From: Bacteroides sp.
GTDB lineage: Bacteria; Bacteroidota; Bacteroidia; Bacteroidales; UBA7960
Assembly (NCBI GenBank): GCA_036351255.1
Contig: JAZBOS010000013.1
Span: forward strand, 1 to 62,948
Direction: 5' to 3'
DNA: 62,948 nt
In this document: positions 32,716 through 40,922 of the stretch, piece by piece
Position numbering within the stretch: position 1 is the stretch's first letter
Layout of the letters: each line of letters opens with the position of its first letter
Position numbers and translations under genes: made by a program
Notes under the pieces: model-generated
Database searches by the model: none
Told to the model about the DNA's origin: nothing
Seen by the model: only the letters and a program-made list of their open reading frames with translations

Positions 32716-33291
32716 ATGAAAAGAATCATTTTTAGCTTAATGACCCTGTTGATTGTGTTTGTTGCCCTGGCATCCTCACCTTCATCTTTTTCGGCTAAGA
32801 CGCATGACGTAACAATATCTGGGACTTCCAACCTTCACGACTGGACTGCCAGTGTACCAAGCCTGAACACCAGTGCAGAACTGGTGGTTGCCAATGGTAA
32901 ACTGGAAGCCATCAATCGTATGGTCGTGGAGATTGACGCTACCACCATTAAAGGTTCGGAAGGCTCGGTAATGGATAGAAAAATTGCTGAGACCCTGAAG
33001 GCTGATAAAAACCCGCGAATTGTTTTCCGTATGACCCGTGTGGACGATATTTCACACAACGGAAGCGATTTCACTGTCCGGGCTGCAGGTACCCTTTCGC
33101 TTGGTGGGACAAACCGTCCGCTTGATGTAGTGGTACGTGGCAAAGTACTTCCCAATGGTGATGTGCAATTCACCGGCGTGAAGGATATGAAGATGACCAC
33201 CTGGCAGTTGGAACCCCCAAGGGCCATGCTGGGCGCATTGCGCACTGGTGATGAAGTAACTGTTGATTTCTCTGTTACCCTTAAAAACTAA
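32716..33291 (+). CDS. secreted YceI-like protein
   Basis: A 191-residue protein with an N-terminal signal (IIFSLMTLLIVFVALASSPS). The mature part is YceI-like: HDVTISGTSNLHDWTASVPS, EGSVMDRKIAETLKADKNPR, RPLDVVVRGKVLPNGD, and AMLGALRTGDEVTVDFSV. GTSNLHDW is common in the exported Bacteroidota branch. It probably binds a hydrophobic ligand in the periplasm. First gene after the sigma-54-like promoter; the outer-membrane protein starts 41 nt later. A second secreted YceI-like gene follows that. Confidence 0.88.
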   Translation: MKRIIFSLMTLLIVFVALASSPSSFSAKTHDVTISGTSNLHDWTASVPSLNTSAELVVANGKLEAINRMVVEIDATTIKGSEGSVMDRKIAETLKADKNPRIVFRMTRVDDISHNGSDFTVRAAGTLSLGGTNRPLDVVVRGKVLPNGDVQFTGVKDMKMTTWQLEPPRAMLGALRTGDEVTVDFSVTLKN

Positions 33292-33332
33292 TTCAATTAT
33301 TCAATCAATCAAAAACCCTTTTTTCTTAACTT

Positions 33333-34679
33333 ATGACTGCAAAAATGAAAAACATCCTTGCTGCCCTCATCCTGGTTATGATGGCTTTTCCCATGTTCGC
33401 TAACCAACCTGAGATTGCATTCTTCAGGCAACCTGATCAGCATGGTATCAACGTGTTTGAAGCGCCCAAGGCTGACACGGTTCCCTTTACCGGCCTCAAG
33501 GTAAGGGTAGGTGGTAACTTTACCCAGCAAATGCAGATGCTTAGCCATAGCAACGAAGCGAACCCCAACAATGTTCCTTTTGGCAATGGTACGGTCAACC
33601 TCAACCAGCTTTATCCGCTATCCAATGGTTTTAACCTTGCCACAGCAAACCTGAACTTTGATATTCAGCTGGAAGACGGTATCCGCGTGAAACTGGAAAA
33701 TTATATGTCATCGCGCCACCACTCGGAGTTTTGGGTTAAAGGCGGATACATCCAGATGGACAAACTGCCCTTCCTTGGTGATCCCGAATGGTTCTCAAAA
33801 TATGTCACCGTAAGGATTGGCCACTTTGGCGTGAACTACGGCGATCAGCAGTTCCGCAGGAGCGACAACGGGAATACCTTTTACAATCCCTTTGTTGGCA
33901 ATTACATCATGGACGCTTTTGCGACTGAGATCGGCGGGGAGGTTTATGTTTTCCCCACGCCTGAACTTTTTGTGATGGCCGGTATGACCGGTGGACTCAT
34001 TAGCGGTGATGTCAAAGATTATGGTGAAACAAAAAAGAGTCCTTCACTAATGGCCAAAGCAGGTTATGACAGCCAAATCAATGATGACTTGCGTCTGCGT
34101 TTATCTGCAAGCCTTTATACCAACCCTGGTACCACGCGCAATACGCTTTACGCTGGTGACCGAACGGGTTCGCGTTATTATATGGTAGCTGAGCCAGAAT
34201 ATTACCGAGACTTCCGGGCAGGTGGCGCCATTACAGCAGCTTCAGCAGCTAATCGCTTCACTTCTGGCCGTATAAGTCCCGACTTTACCAGCGAAGTGAC
34301 CTCTATTATGATAAATCCCTTTGTAAAATTCAAAGGCCTGGAGTTCTTTGGCACCTTTGAAACTTCAAATGGAAAAACAGGGTCTGAAACCGATACCCGC
34401 AATGCTACCCAACTGGCCGGTGAGCTTATTTATCGCTTCCTTGACAACGAGCAGGCTTTTGTAGCTGCACGTTACAATACAGTTGGAGCTGACATTGGTG
34501 GTGCCAACGGTGAAGTTTCCATCGACCGCCTCCAGTTTGCTGCAGGCTGGTTCCCCACCAAAAACCTGTTGCTTAAACTGGAATACGTCAACCAGGACTA
34601 CAAAGATTTCGATGCCGATGATTACCGTCATGGCCTGAACTTTAAAGGCTTGATGGTGGAAGCAGCCATTGCATTTTAA
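33333..34679 (+). CDS. outer membrane beta-barrel protein (porin-like)
   Basis: A 448-residue exported protein; Met1 or Met5 both give a usable signal peptide (KNILAALILVMMAFPMFA). The mature chain has alternating strands with aromatic ends (VKLENYMSSRHHSEFWVKGG, VRIGHFGVNYGDQQFRRSDN) and repeated tight turns, as in 16-18-strand porins, and ends in GLMVEAAIAF with a terminal Phe. I do not recognise a more specific family; no ligand can be assigned. It is flanked on both sides by secreted YceI-like genes, and a terminator follows. Confidence 0.75.
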   Translation: MTAKMKNILAALILVMMAFPMFANQPEIAFFRQPDQHGINVFEAPKADTVPFTGLKVRVGGNFTQQMQMLSHSNEANPNNVPFGNGTVNLNQLYPLSNGFNLATANLNFDIQLEDGIRVKLENYMSSRHHSEFWVKGGYIQMDKLPFLGDPEWFSKYVTVRIGHFGVNYGDQQFRRSDNGNTFYNPFVGNYIMDAFATEIGGEVYVFPTPELFVMAGMTGGLISGDVKDYGETKKSPSLMAKAGYDSQINDDLRLRLSASLYTNPGTTRNTLYAGDRTGSRYYMVAEPEYYRDFRAGGAITAASAANRFTSGRISPDFTSEVTSIMINPFVKFKGLEFFGTFETSNGKTGSETDTRNATQLAGELIYRFLDNEQAFVAARYNTVGADIGGANGEVSIDRLQFAAGWFPTKNLLLKLEYVNQDYKDFDADDYRHGLNFKGLMVEAAIAF

Positions 34680-34690
34680 ATAAAAAAATA

Positions 34691-34728
34691 AGCCGGGACT
34701 TACCCGAAAGGGGAGTCCCCGGCTTTTC
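34691..34728 (+). terminator. intrinsic terminator after the porin-like gene
   Basis: AGCCGGGACT pairs with AGTCCCCGGCT (one bulged base), then TTTTCC. The next YceI-like gene starts only 17 nt later, so it depends on read-through or its own promoter. Confidence 0.75.
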
Positions 34729-34744
34729 CTAAACGACGGAACCA

Positions 34745-35356
34745 ATGCGCACTTTAATAGCCCTTATGTTTTCTTTGATGGCCTTGCCCCTTCTTGCAGG
34801 ATCAGGTAACTATTATGCCTATTCCGTTCAAGAAAGAAGCAACATTCGCTTAACGGGAACTACCAATATCAATTCCTATGAGTGCGTATCCGACAGCGAC
34901 ATCCCAAGGGGGAATATGCTGGTTGACCTGCTTCCAGGAAGCAATGCCATTTTCTTTTCTAGTGCCTCCCTTGAACTGAAAGTCACCTCCTTCGATTGTG
35001 GCCACCGGGCTATGAATAAAGATTTTCATCAGGCTCTTGGGGGAAAGGAAAGCCCCCACATCGAAATAAGACTGCTGGAAATAAGACCTTTGGCCAGTGT
35101 TGAAAGGAAAAATCAGGGAAAGATCAGGGCAGAAGTGGCTATTGTCATCAATGGAAAAACCCGGAATACCGATATAGTGGTTGATTACAAAACCAGCGAC
35201 TATTTCAGTTATTCCCTTTCAGGTTCAAAAGATCTCAGGATGTCGGATTTCGGCATTGCCCCGCCTTCGCCTGCCTTGGGGCTGGTGAAGGTTAGCGACA
35301 CCGTAACCATCCATTTTGACCTGATCGTGGAAGCCAGCCTCCTGACTCAAAATTAA
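34745..35356 (+). CDS. secreted YceI-like protein, divergent
   Basis: A 203-residue protein with a short signal peptide (LIALMFSLMALPLLAG). YceI-like features are weaker: IRLTGTTNINSYECVSDSDI, DCGHRAMNKDFHQALGGKES, and GLVKVSDTVTIHFDLIVEAS in place of the usual end. Two Cys (C48, C79) could form a disulfide. The layout YceI / barrel / YceI suggests the three act together on a hydrophobic ligand at the outer membrane. Confidence in the fold is moderate. Confidence 0.75.
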   Translation: MRTLIALMFSLMALPLLAGSGNYYAYSVQERSNIRLTGTTNINSYECVSDSDIPRGNMLVDLLPGSNAIFFSSASLELKVTSFDCGHRAMNKDFHQALGGKESPHIEIRLLEIRPLASVERKNQGKIRAEVAIVINGKTRNTDIVVDYKTSDYFSYSLSGSKDLRMSDFGIAPPSPALGLVKVSDTVTIHFDLIVEASLLTQN

Positions 35357-35377
35357 GTTTGTTGTTTGATTAAAAAA

Positions 35378-35406
35378 GCCGGGCATACAATGCCCTGCTT
35401 TTTTTG
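35378..35406. terminator. bidirectional intrinsic terminator
   Basis: GCCGGGCAT pairs with ATGCCCTGC (one mismatch) with A-run before and T-run after, so it can act on both strands. It lies between the convergent YceI-like and metallopeptidase genes. Confidence 0.8.
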
Positions 35407-35424
35407 TTTTGTCATCATAAGGCA

Positions 35425-36273
35425 TTAAACAGCTCCCCTTTTAAAGGTATCGCCCTGCGCGAGATCGCCGGTGTCAAAACCACGGCGGAACCAGCTCATA
35501 CGCTGCTGTGAAGTTCCATGGGTAAAGTCATCGGGAACGATTCTTCCCTGTGTTTTCATTTGAATGGCATCGTCACCAACAGCTCCTGCCGCGCGAAGGG
35601 CTTCTTCAAGGTCCCCAGCTTCCAGAATATTAAACATCTTCTGAGCGTGATGGGCCCAGAATCCTGAAAAGAAATCAGCCTGCAGTTCAAGCCTTACGGT
35701 CATCGCATTGGCTTCGTTCTTGCTCATTCGCTGTTGTTGCTGGTATACCTCGTCAAGAATACCCAGCAGGTTCTGAACGTGGTGACCTACCTCGTGGGCA
35801 ATCACGTATGCAATGGCAAAGTCGCCATGTGCTCCGAAACGGTGCTCGAGTACCTCGCAAAAACTCAGGTCAATATATACCTTTTCATCGCCCGGGCAAT
35901 AGAAAGGCCCACTGGCAGCACTGGCAAAACCGCAGGCCGACTGCACCTGCCCGCTGAACAAAACCAGTTTGGGCGGACGATAGGTCATCCCCATATCCTG
36001 GAAAGCCTCTTTCCAGACATCCTCCGTATCAGCAAGCACTACTGATACAAATTCAGCCAGTTCCTGTTCTTCAGCACTGATCTCAATCTGTCCTGAAGCA
36101 TTGGATGGGTTTACCTGCATCTGTTGCAGCACTTCGGTGGGATCTCCTCCAAGGAAAGCGACCAACAGGACGATAATGATGCCGGTGATGCCTACGCCTC
36201 CGGCAATGGTGCCGCCGCTCACGCCACGGCGATCTTCAACGTTTACGCTTCCTCGGCGCCCTTTCCAACGCAT
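35425..36273 (-). CDS. neutral zinc metallopeptidase (YpfJ/KPN_02809 family)
   Basis: A 282-residue membrane-anchored protein: the family opening MRWKGRRGSVNVEDRRG, a membrane helix at about 20-42, and the zinc motif HEVGHHVQ (H160, E161, H164). Further family blocks are QSACGFASAASGPFYCPGDE, the LELQADFFSGFWAH segment with the third-ligand region, and FTHGTSQQRMSWFRRGFDTG near the end. Length is typical. The active site is complete. Its cellular substrate is not known. Confidence 0.93.
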   Translation of the reverse strand: MRWKGRRGSVNVEDRRGVSGGTIAGGVGITGIIIVLLVAFLGGDPTEVLQQMQVNPSNASGQIEISAEEQELAEFVSVVLADTEDVWKEAFQDMGMTYRPPKLVLFSGQVQSACGFASAASGPFYCPGDEKVYIDLSFCEVLEHRFGAHGDFAIAYVIAHEVGHHVQNLLGILDEVYQQQQRMSKNEANAMTVRLELQADFFSGFWAHHAQKMFNILEAGDLEEALRAAGAVGDDAIQMKTQGRIVPDDFTHGTSQQRMSWFRRGFDTGDLAQGDTFKRGAV

Positions 36274-36346
36274 AATTTTGCCTCCTGTTTAAATTTAAAG
36301 TGGAAGGAGGGCTGATAAGTCCCTAAAACCAAATTATATGGATGAA

Positions 36347-37207
36347 TTAATCCAAACGGCTCCCGCAAATTTTGCAAAAATTTGCATCCTCATCTTTGAT
36401 GGGCTCGTCACAATATTTGCAGTTTCTCGTATCCTTTTCTTTGTGTGGTGCTGTGCGGGCCATTTCAACAGAAACAATCCCGGTAGGTATGGCTATAATG
36501 CTGTAACCCAAAAGCATAATAAAGGTAGAAATAAATTTTCCCAGTGCGGTCATCGGTACAATATCTCCATAACCAACTGTGGTGAGCGTAATCACAGCCC
36601 AATAGATACTGACCGGAATGCTGGTAAAGCCATTTTTGGCTCCTTCAACAACGTACATAATGCTACCCAGGAGGATTACCAGGATAAGAATAAAGATCAT
36701 AAAGATGGAAATTTTCTTCAGGCTTTTTAGAACAGCCATGAGCAGCATGTTACCTGCTCTGACGAAATGATAAAGTTTCAGAATACGGTAAATCCTGAGT
36801 AATCGTATGCTTCGAATGACAATAAAGGTCTGAGCACCAGGAAAACCAAAAGCAATATAAGTTGGTATGATGGCCAGAAAGTCGACTATACCCAAAAAAC
36901 TAAAAATATAATCTTTGGGTTTAGGGGATACGATGATTCGCACGATGTACTCAATGGTGAAAACAATGGTAAAGAACCATTCGAAGTTATAAAGCATTTT
37001 GCCATAATTCATTCTGACTGATTCCATGCTTTCAAGCATCACCACGACAATGCTTAAAATAATAAATAACAGCAATATTTCATCAAAAACCCTTCCCCAA
37101 AAGGTATCCGACTCGAATATGATTTCCCAGGCTTTTTCTATCCGGGTCTTTTCTTTCCAGGGCTTAGCGGATAATGGTTTGTCTGGATTAATTCTATTTT
37201 TTTTCAT
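36347..37207 (-). CDS. voltage-gated-type potassium channel with C-terminal zinc ribbon
   Basis: A 286-residue channel subunit. Six membrane segments are visible: S1 about 42-60, S2 75-93, S3 102-120, S4 128-146 with Arg every third position (R132, R135, R138, R141), S5 165-187 and S6 225-247. The selectivity filter is TTVGYGD (209-215) in the pore loop. After S6 comes a short basic linker and a four-Cys zinc ribbon (C263-x2-C266 ... C278-x2-C281). The ribbon at the end of a Kv-like channel is unusual and could serve as an intracellular sensor or assembly domain. Confidence 0.9.
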   Translation of the reverse strand: MKKNRINPDKPLSAKPWKEKTRIEKAWEIIFESDTFWGRVFDEILLLFIILSIVVVMLESMESVRMNYGKMLYNFEWFFTIVFTIEYIVRIIVSPKPKDYIFSFLGIVDFLAIIPTYIAFGFPGAQTFIVIRSIRLLRIYRILKLYHFVRAGNMLLMAVLKSLKKISIFMIFILILVILLGSIMYVVEGAKNGFTSIPVSIYWAVITLTTVGYGDIVPMTALGKFISTFIMLLGYSIIAIPTGIVSVEMARTAPHKEKDTRNCKYCDEPIKDEDANFCKICGSRLD

Positions 37208-37558
37208 AAACCAATGATAAATTTTAAATCACCAATCATTTCTGGACCAGGATTCTGTTTTAAATAGGAATTACAAAATCTCCTGGACCACTTTTTTCTG
37301 CCAGATGATGAAGAATCCAGATTTGAATAAACAAATTTAGATATTATTAGAATATATGCAAGGTCGCATCATTACTATCGCTTTTTTATGCTAAGAAGAA
37401 AAAAAAATGCATAATTGGCCATTCTAAAGTCCAAAAAATGCTTATATTTATTAAAGCTGAAGTTCAAAAAACAATTCTAGTTCAGGGATTGTTATTACTA
37501 ATTGATAAATCTATTACGATCAATCCTTTCATTAAGAACCCAAAAGGTAGTCAAAATC
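37208..37558. other. 351-bp divergent intergenic region
   Basis: Between the K+ channel and DCC genes. It holds the channel promoter (37332-37361) and, between that and the start codon, an imperfect inverted repeat in the 5' leader (CTGGACCAGGA at 37242-37252 with TCCTGGACCAC at 37281-37291, 9 of 11 pairs). The right part is AT-rich with no clear site for the plus-strand gene. Confidence 0.5.
37332..37361 (-). promoter_or_regulatory. predicted promoter of the K+ channel gene
   Basis: On the minus strand TTG (37361-37359) and TAAATTTG (37339-37332) are 19 nt apart, an exact consensus. The implied 5' leader is about 115 nt and contains an inverted repeat. Confidence 0.5.
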
Positions 37559-38056
37559 ATGTTCCCCAAAATAATATTCACCAAACTCGATAAGACTCAA
37601 TATCCACCAAGGGAAAAACCCGTCATGGCCTGGGACGGCAACTGTGGCTTTTGCCATTACTGGGTGCTTCGCTGGAAAAAGTTATCGGGTGATGTCATAG
37701 AATACCGTCCTTTTTCAGAAGTAGCCAAGCGGTTTCCCGATATCGAATACAAGTATTTCAAGCAGGCTTTGCGATTTATTGACACCGATGGAAAGATTTA
37801 CACTGGTCCGGCTGCTGCCTTTCGGAGCTTCCAGTATGGACCAAGGTATCACTGGATATTGAAGCTTTACGAAAATTTCAAACCGGCTGAATGGTTTGCC
37901 GACCACTTTTACAGCTTTGTTTCCAGGCGAAGGCCCTTGATGTACAAGATCACCGTACGCTTATGGGGGAAAAATCCCATCCGCCAGAAAAACTACTGGG
38001 CGTTTTATTTAGGTGGGCTGACGGCTTTAGTAGCGGGGCTAATTATTCTAGGTTAA
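37559..38056 (+). CDS. DCC (DUF393) family thiol protein
   Basis: A 165-residue protein from the ATG at 37559. The family signature is AWDGNCGFCHYW (C29-x2-C32, thioredoxin-like redox pair), followed by VIEYRPFSEVAKRFPDI, YTGPAAAFRSF, and a C-terminal membrane segment (WAFYLGGLTALVAGLIILG). DCC proteins are predicted thiol-disulfide oxidoreductases; substrates are unknown. The C-terminal anchor is an extra feature. No clear promoter was seen. Confidence 0.85.
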   Translation: MFPKIIFTKLDKTQYPPREKPVMAWDGNCGFCHYWVLRWKKLSGDVIEYRPFSEVAKRFPDIEYKYFKQALRFIDTDGKIYTGPAAAFRSFQYGPRYHWILKLYENFKPAEWFADHFYSFVSRRRPLMYKITVRLWGKNPIRQKNYWAFYLGGLTALVAGLIILG

Positions 38057-38121
38057 TTTTAGCTGTTAGTTTATTTTCAATGTAAATCAATTTGTTTTCT
38101 TATTCAATTCTTTTTAAATGC

Positions 38122-38823
38122 ATGAACAAGAAATTACTAATTTTTCTGACTTTGCTGATTTTTTTAGTTTGGAGTTGCGAGTCCAGTGAGCTAAATCCTG
38201 GGGATTTGGCCCCCATGACATATTCTTATCTTGCCCTTGGCGATTCATACACAATAGGACAGGGTGTTGAAGAGCAGGATCGTTATCCAGATCAGCTAAG
38301 AGACACCCTTGGGAAAGCGGGTCTGCCAATCGACGAAATGCTGATTATCGCCCGTACTGGCTGGACAACCGATGAACTTTCAATCGGAATTGATAATGCA
38401 ACGGTCCATCCTCCTTATGATCTGGTTACACTTTTAATTGGTGTGAACAATCAGTATCGGGGGCGCAGTCTTGAAAATTACCGCGAAGAATTTTCTGTCT
38501 TGCTGATCAGGGCGATTGGTTTTGCCGGAGGTGATCCCGAAAAGGTAGTTGTTCTGTCTATCCCTGATTGGGGTGTTACTCCCTTTGCGCAAGGGCGTGA
38601 CAGGGAAAAAATTGCCCGTGAAATTGATGCTTTTAACGCTATAAAACTCGACGAAAGCCAAAAAGCTGGCGTATCCTACATTGATGTGACCGAGATTTCC
38701 CGCCTTGCATTAGACAGGCCTGAACTCTTGGCTCCCGATGGACTGCACCCCTCTGAAATTATGTACAGCCTTTGGGTAGAAGAGTTGTCCCCTTTGGCTT
38801 TTCAAATTCTGAAGAATCATTAA
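38122..38823 (+). CDS. SGNH/GDSL hydrolase lipoprotein
   Basis: A 233-residue enzyme from the ATG at 38122, with a lipobox (LVWSCES). SGNH blocks: YSYLALGDSYTIGQGVEEQD (catalytic Ser in block I), RTGWTT (block II Gly), TLLIGVNNQYRGR (block III Asn), and LLAPDGLHPSEIMY (block V Asp/His). All catalytic residues are present, so an active esterase or acyl-carbohydrate hydrolase is likely in the periplasm or at the surface. It sits alone between the DCC and MscS genes. Confidence 0.9.
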   Translation: MNKKLLIFLTLLIFLVWSCESSELNPGDLAPMTYSYLALGDSYTIGQGVEEQDRYPDQLRDTLGKAGLPIDEMLIIARTGWTTDELSIGIDNATVHPPYDLVTLLIGVNNQYRGRSLENYREEFSVLLIRAIGFAGGDPEKVVVLSIPDWGVTPFAQGRDREKIAREIDAFNAIKLDESQKAGVSYIDVTEISRLALDRPELLAPDGLHPSEIMYSLWVEELSPLAFQILKNH

Positions 38824-39029
38824 TTTTTTCCCAGACAGTCTGAAAAATTATTTTATATAGTAAGTATTGGTTGAATCTTCAACTTCCAGTTCCTGCATTT
38901 TGGACTTGGTATTTGGCAAATGCGAAATGAATTTAAATAGAAATTAGATACCTTTATAAATTTCAATTCAGTCAAAATGAACCTGGGAAGCCTTTCTTCT
39001 TTTTGAAAAACATTTTAAAGGAGATTCTG

Positions 39030-39845
39030 ATGAATACTTTCCTTGAAGACTTAAGGCAAGAAATAATCCAGTATTACGACGGTCTTGTTGCCATTACGCC
39101 CAAATTATTAATTGCCCTATTTGTACTCCTGGTGACTTGGTTTTTGGCCCGGCAGATCCGCAACTTTTCCGATCGCAAGCTCAGGAGGGAAATGGAAGAC
39201 CCCTTGCTTGCAGCATTTTTGGCGACCTTTTTCCGCACCATCATCCTGATCATCGGATTTCTGATTGTCTTGCGCATCCTTGGCTTTGGAGGCTTCCTGA
39301 CCAGCATGCTGGCCGGGGCCGGCATCACAGCTTTCATCATAGGGTTTGCATTGCGCGATATTGGCGAGAATTTCCTGGCTGGTATTATTATGGCATTTAA
39401 ACGACCTTTCAGGGTAGGTGATTATGTTGAATCAGGGTCCATCCGTGGGGTGGTGGTTGGCTTGAACATCCGCGATACACGGCTTAAAACCCCCGATGGA
39501 AAGGATGTGTACATCCCCAATGCGATGATTATCAAAAACCCACTGATAAACTTTACCATTGACGGATTTTTGCGTTTTGATTTTATTATAACGCTTCCAG
39601 CAAAAAGTGATTATGAAAAGCAGCTGGCCCTGATCGAAGAAACCGTGAATAAGGTTAAAGGGGTCTTGAAAGAAAGAAAGAAAACCATTGTAAGCGTCTC
39701 ATCCGTTTATCCTTACAAGGTGGAGGTAAACGTGAGCTACTGGATCGATACCTTTTCAGATGAAATTAGTTCTGAGATAATCCGCTCAGAAGTAATGCTC
39801 TCCGTTCAAAATGCACTGGAGAAATACCAGGAAACCTTGCCCTGA
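39030..39845 (+). CDS. MscS family mechanosensitive channel
   Basis: A 271-residue small-conductance channel. The ATG at 39030 is preceded by AAAGGAG at ideal distance, rare here and decisive over a TTG 27 nt upstream. Three membrane segments: about 22-42, 60-82 and 86-110; the third is the pore-lining Gly/Ala-rich helix (GAGITAFIIGFALRDIGENF). The MscS beta domain follows (PFRVGDYVESGSIRGVVVGL, TPDGKDVYIPNAMI) and a C-terminal alpha/beta domain. Protects cells from osmotic downshock by releasing solutes. Confidence 0.93.
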   Translation: MNTFLEDLRQEIIQYYDGLVAITPKLLIALFVLLVTWFLARQIRNFSDRKLRREMEDPLLAAFLATFFRTIILIIGFLIVLRILGFGGFLTSMLAGAGITAFIIGFALRDIGENFLAGIIMAFKRPFRVGDYVESGSIRGVVVGLNIRDTRLKTPDGKDVYIPNAMIIKNPLINFTIDGFLRFDFIITLPAKSDYEKQLALIEETVNKVKGVLKERKKTIVSVSSVYPYKVEVNVSYWIDTFSDEISSEIIRSEVMLSVQNALEKYQETLP

Positions 39846-39908
39846 ATAAGGTGAGGATGAAGCCTAGGAGATTTTGTAAAAACCTATAGAAAAAATTAAC
39901 AATAGCTG

Positions 39909-40883
39909 ATGGAAAACTTCAAAAGAATTGCTGTTCTAACTTCCGGTGGCGATGCCCCCGGGATGAACGCTGCCATCCGTGCCGTAGTGCGTGCAGGGAT
40001 AAAGAATGGTCTGGAAGTTTATGGCGTCAGGCGCGGATATGATGGCCTGATCAATGATGACATCATCAAACTGGATTCCAGTGCTGTTAGTAATATTATC
40101 CAAACTGGGGGAACCATTCTGAAAACGGCCCGTTGCCATGAGTTTCATAAGAAGGAAGGAAGAGCTAAAGCTTTTGAGAGCTTAAAGAAGCGTCATATTG
40201 AGGGGCTTATTGTCATCGGTGGTGACGGTTCTTTTGCGGGTGCAAGCCTGCTTTCACGCGAGCACAACTTTCCCGTGATCGGGATACCGGGGACCATTGA
40301 CAATGACCTTTACGGCACAGATTACACCATTGGCTATGATACCGCCCTTAACAATGTAGTATCTGCTGTTGATAAGATCCGCGACACAGCCAGCTCGCAC
40401 AACCGCATCTTCTTTGTGGAAGTGATGGGCCGTGAAGCAGGCTTCATTGCCCTTCGCAGCGGCATTGCTTGCGGTGCCGAGGCCATACTCATACCAGAGG
40501 TTAACGGGCAGCTGGAAAAGCTAATGGAACTGATGGAAACCCGTGTGAAGCAAAAACGATCGAGCATCATTATGGTTGCCGAAGGCGAAAGGGAAGGGAA
40601 TATCTTCGACTTTGCCAAAATGGTGGAAAAGAGATTTAAGGATCAGGACGTAAGAGTTTCTATCCTTGGCCATATGCAGCGGGGAGGCAGTCCCACGGCT
40701 TTCGACAGAGTCACCGCCAGCAGGCTGGGGGTAGCTGCCGTTGATGCTTTGTTGAACGATCAGCGCAGCATCATGGTGGGCATTTCCAACAACGACATTA
40801 CCCATGTCCCTCTGAACCAAACCATTAAGCTGAACAAGACCATTAATCAAGGCTTACTCGAGATTGTAGAAGTGCTGATTTAA
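39909..40883 (+). CDS. pfkA: ATP-dependent 6-phosphofructokinase
   Basis: A 324-residue PfkA. It carries GGDAPGMNAAIRA at the N-terminus, IVIGGDGSFAGA (Gly, not Asp, at the phosphoryl-donor switch, so ATP rather than pyrophosphate), GIPGTIDNDLYGTDYTIGYD with catalytic Asp and Gly in place of the PPi-type Lys, MGREAGFIAL, and GHMQRGGSPTAFDR for the sugar-phosphate site. Catalyses fructose 6-phosphate + ATP to fructose 1,6-bisphosphate + ADP, a committed step of glycolysis. It follows MscS by 63 nt and converges with the DUF2254 gene. Confidence 0.97.
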   Translation: MENFKRIAVLTSGGDAPGMNAAIRAVVRAGIKNGLEVYGVRRGYDGLINDDIIKLDSSAVSNIIQTGGTILKTARCHEFHKKEGRAKAFESLKKRHIEGLIVIGGDGSFAGASLLSREHNFPVIGIPGTIDNDLYGTDYTIGYDTALNNVVSAVDKIRDTASSHNRIFFVEVMGREAGFIALRSGIACGAEAILIPEVNGQLEKLMELMETRVKQKRSSIIMVAEGEREGNIFDFAKMVEKRFKDQDVRVSILGHMQRGGSPTAFDRVTASRLGVAAVDALLNDQRSIMVGISNNDITHVPLNQTIKLNKTINQGLLEIVEVLI

Positions 40884-40922
40884 GTAAGCCTGGTCCTGAA
40901 AAAAAGACAGCTTTCCTTGGTT

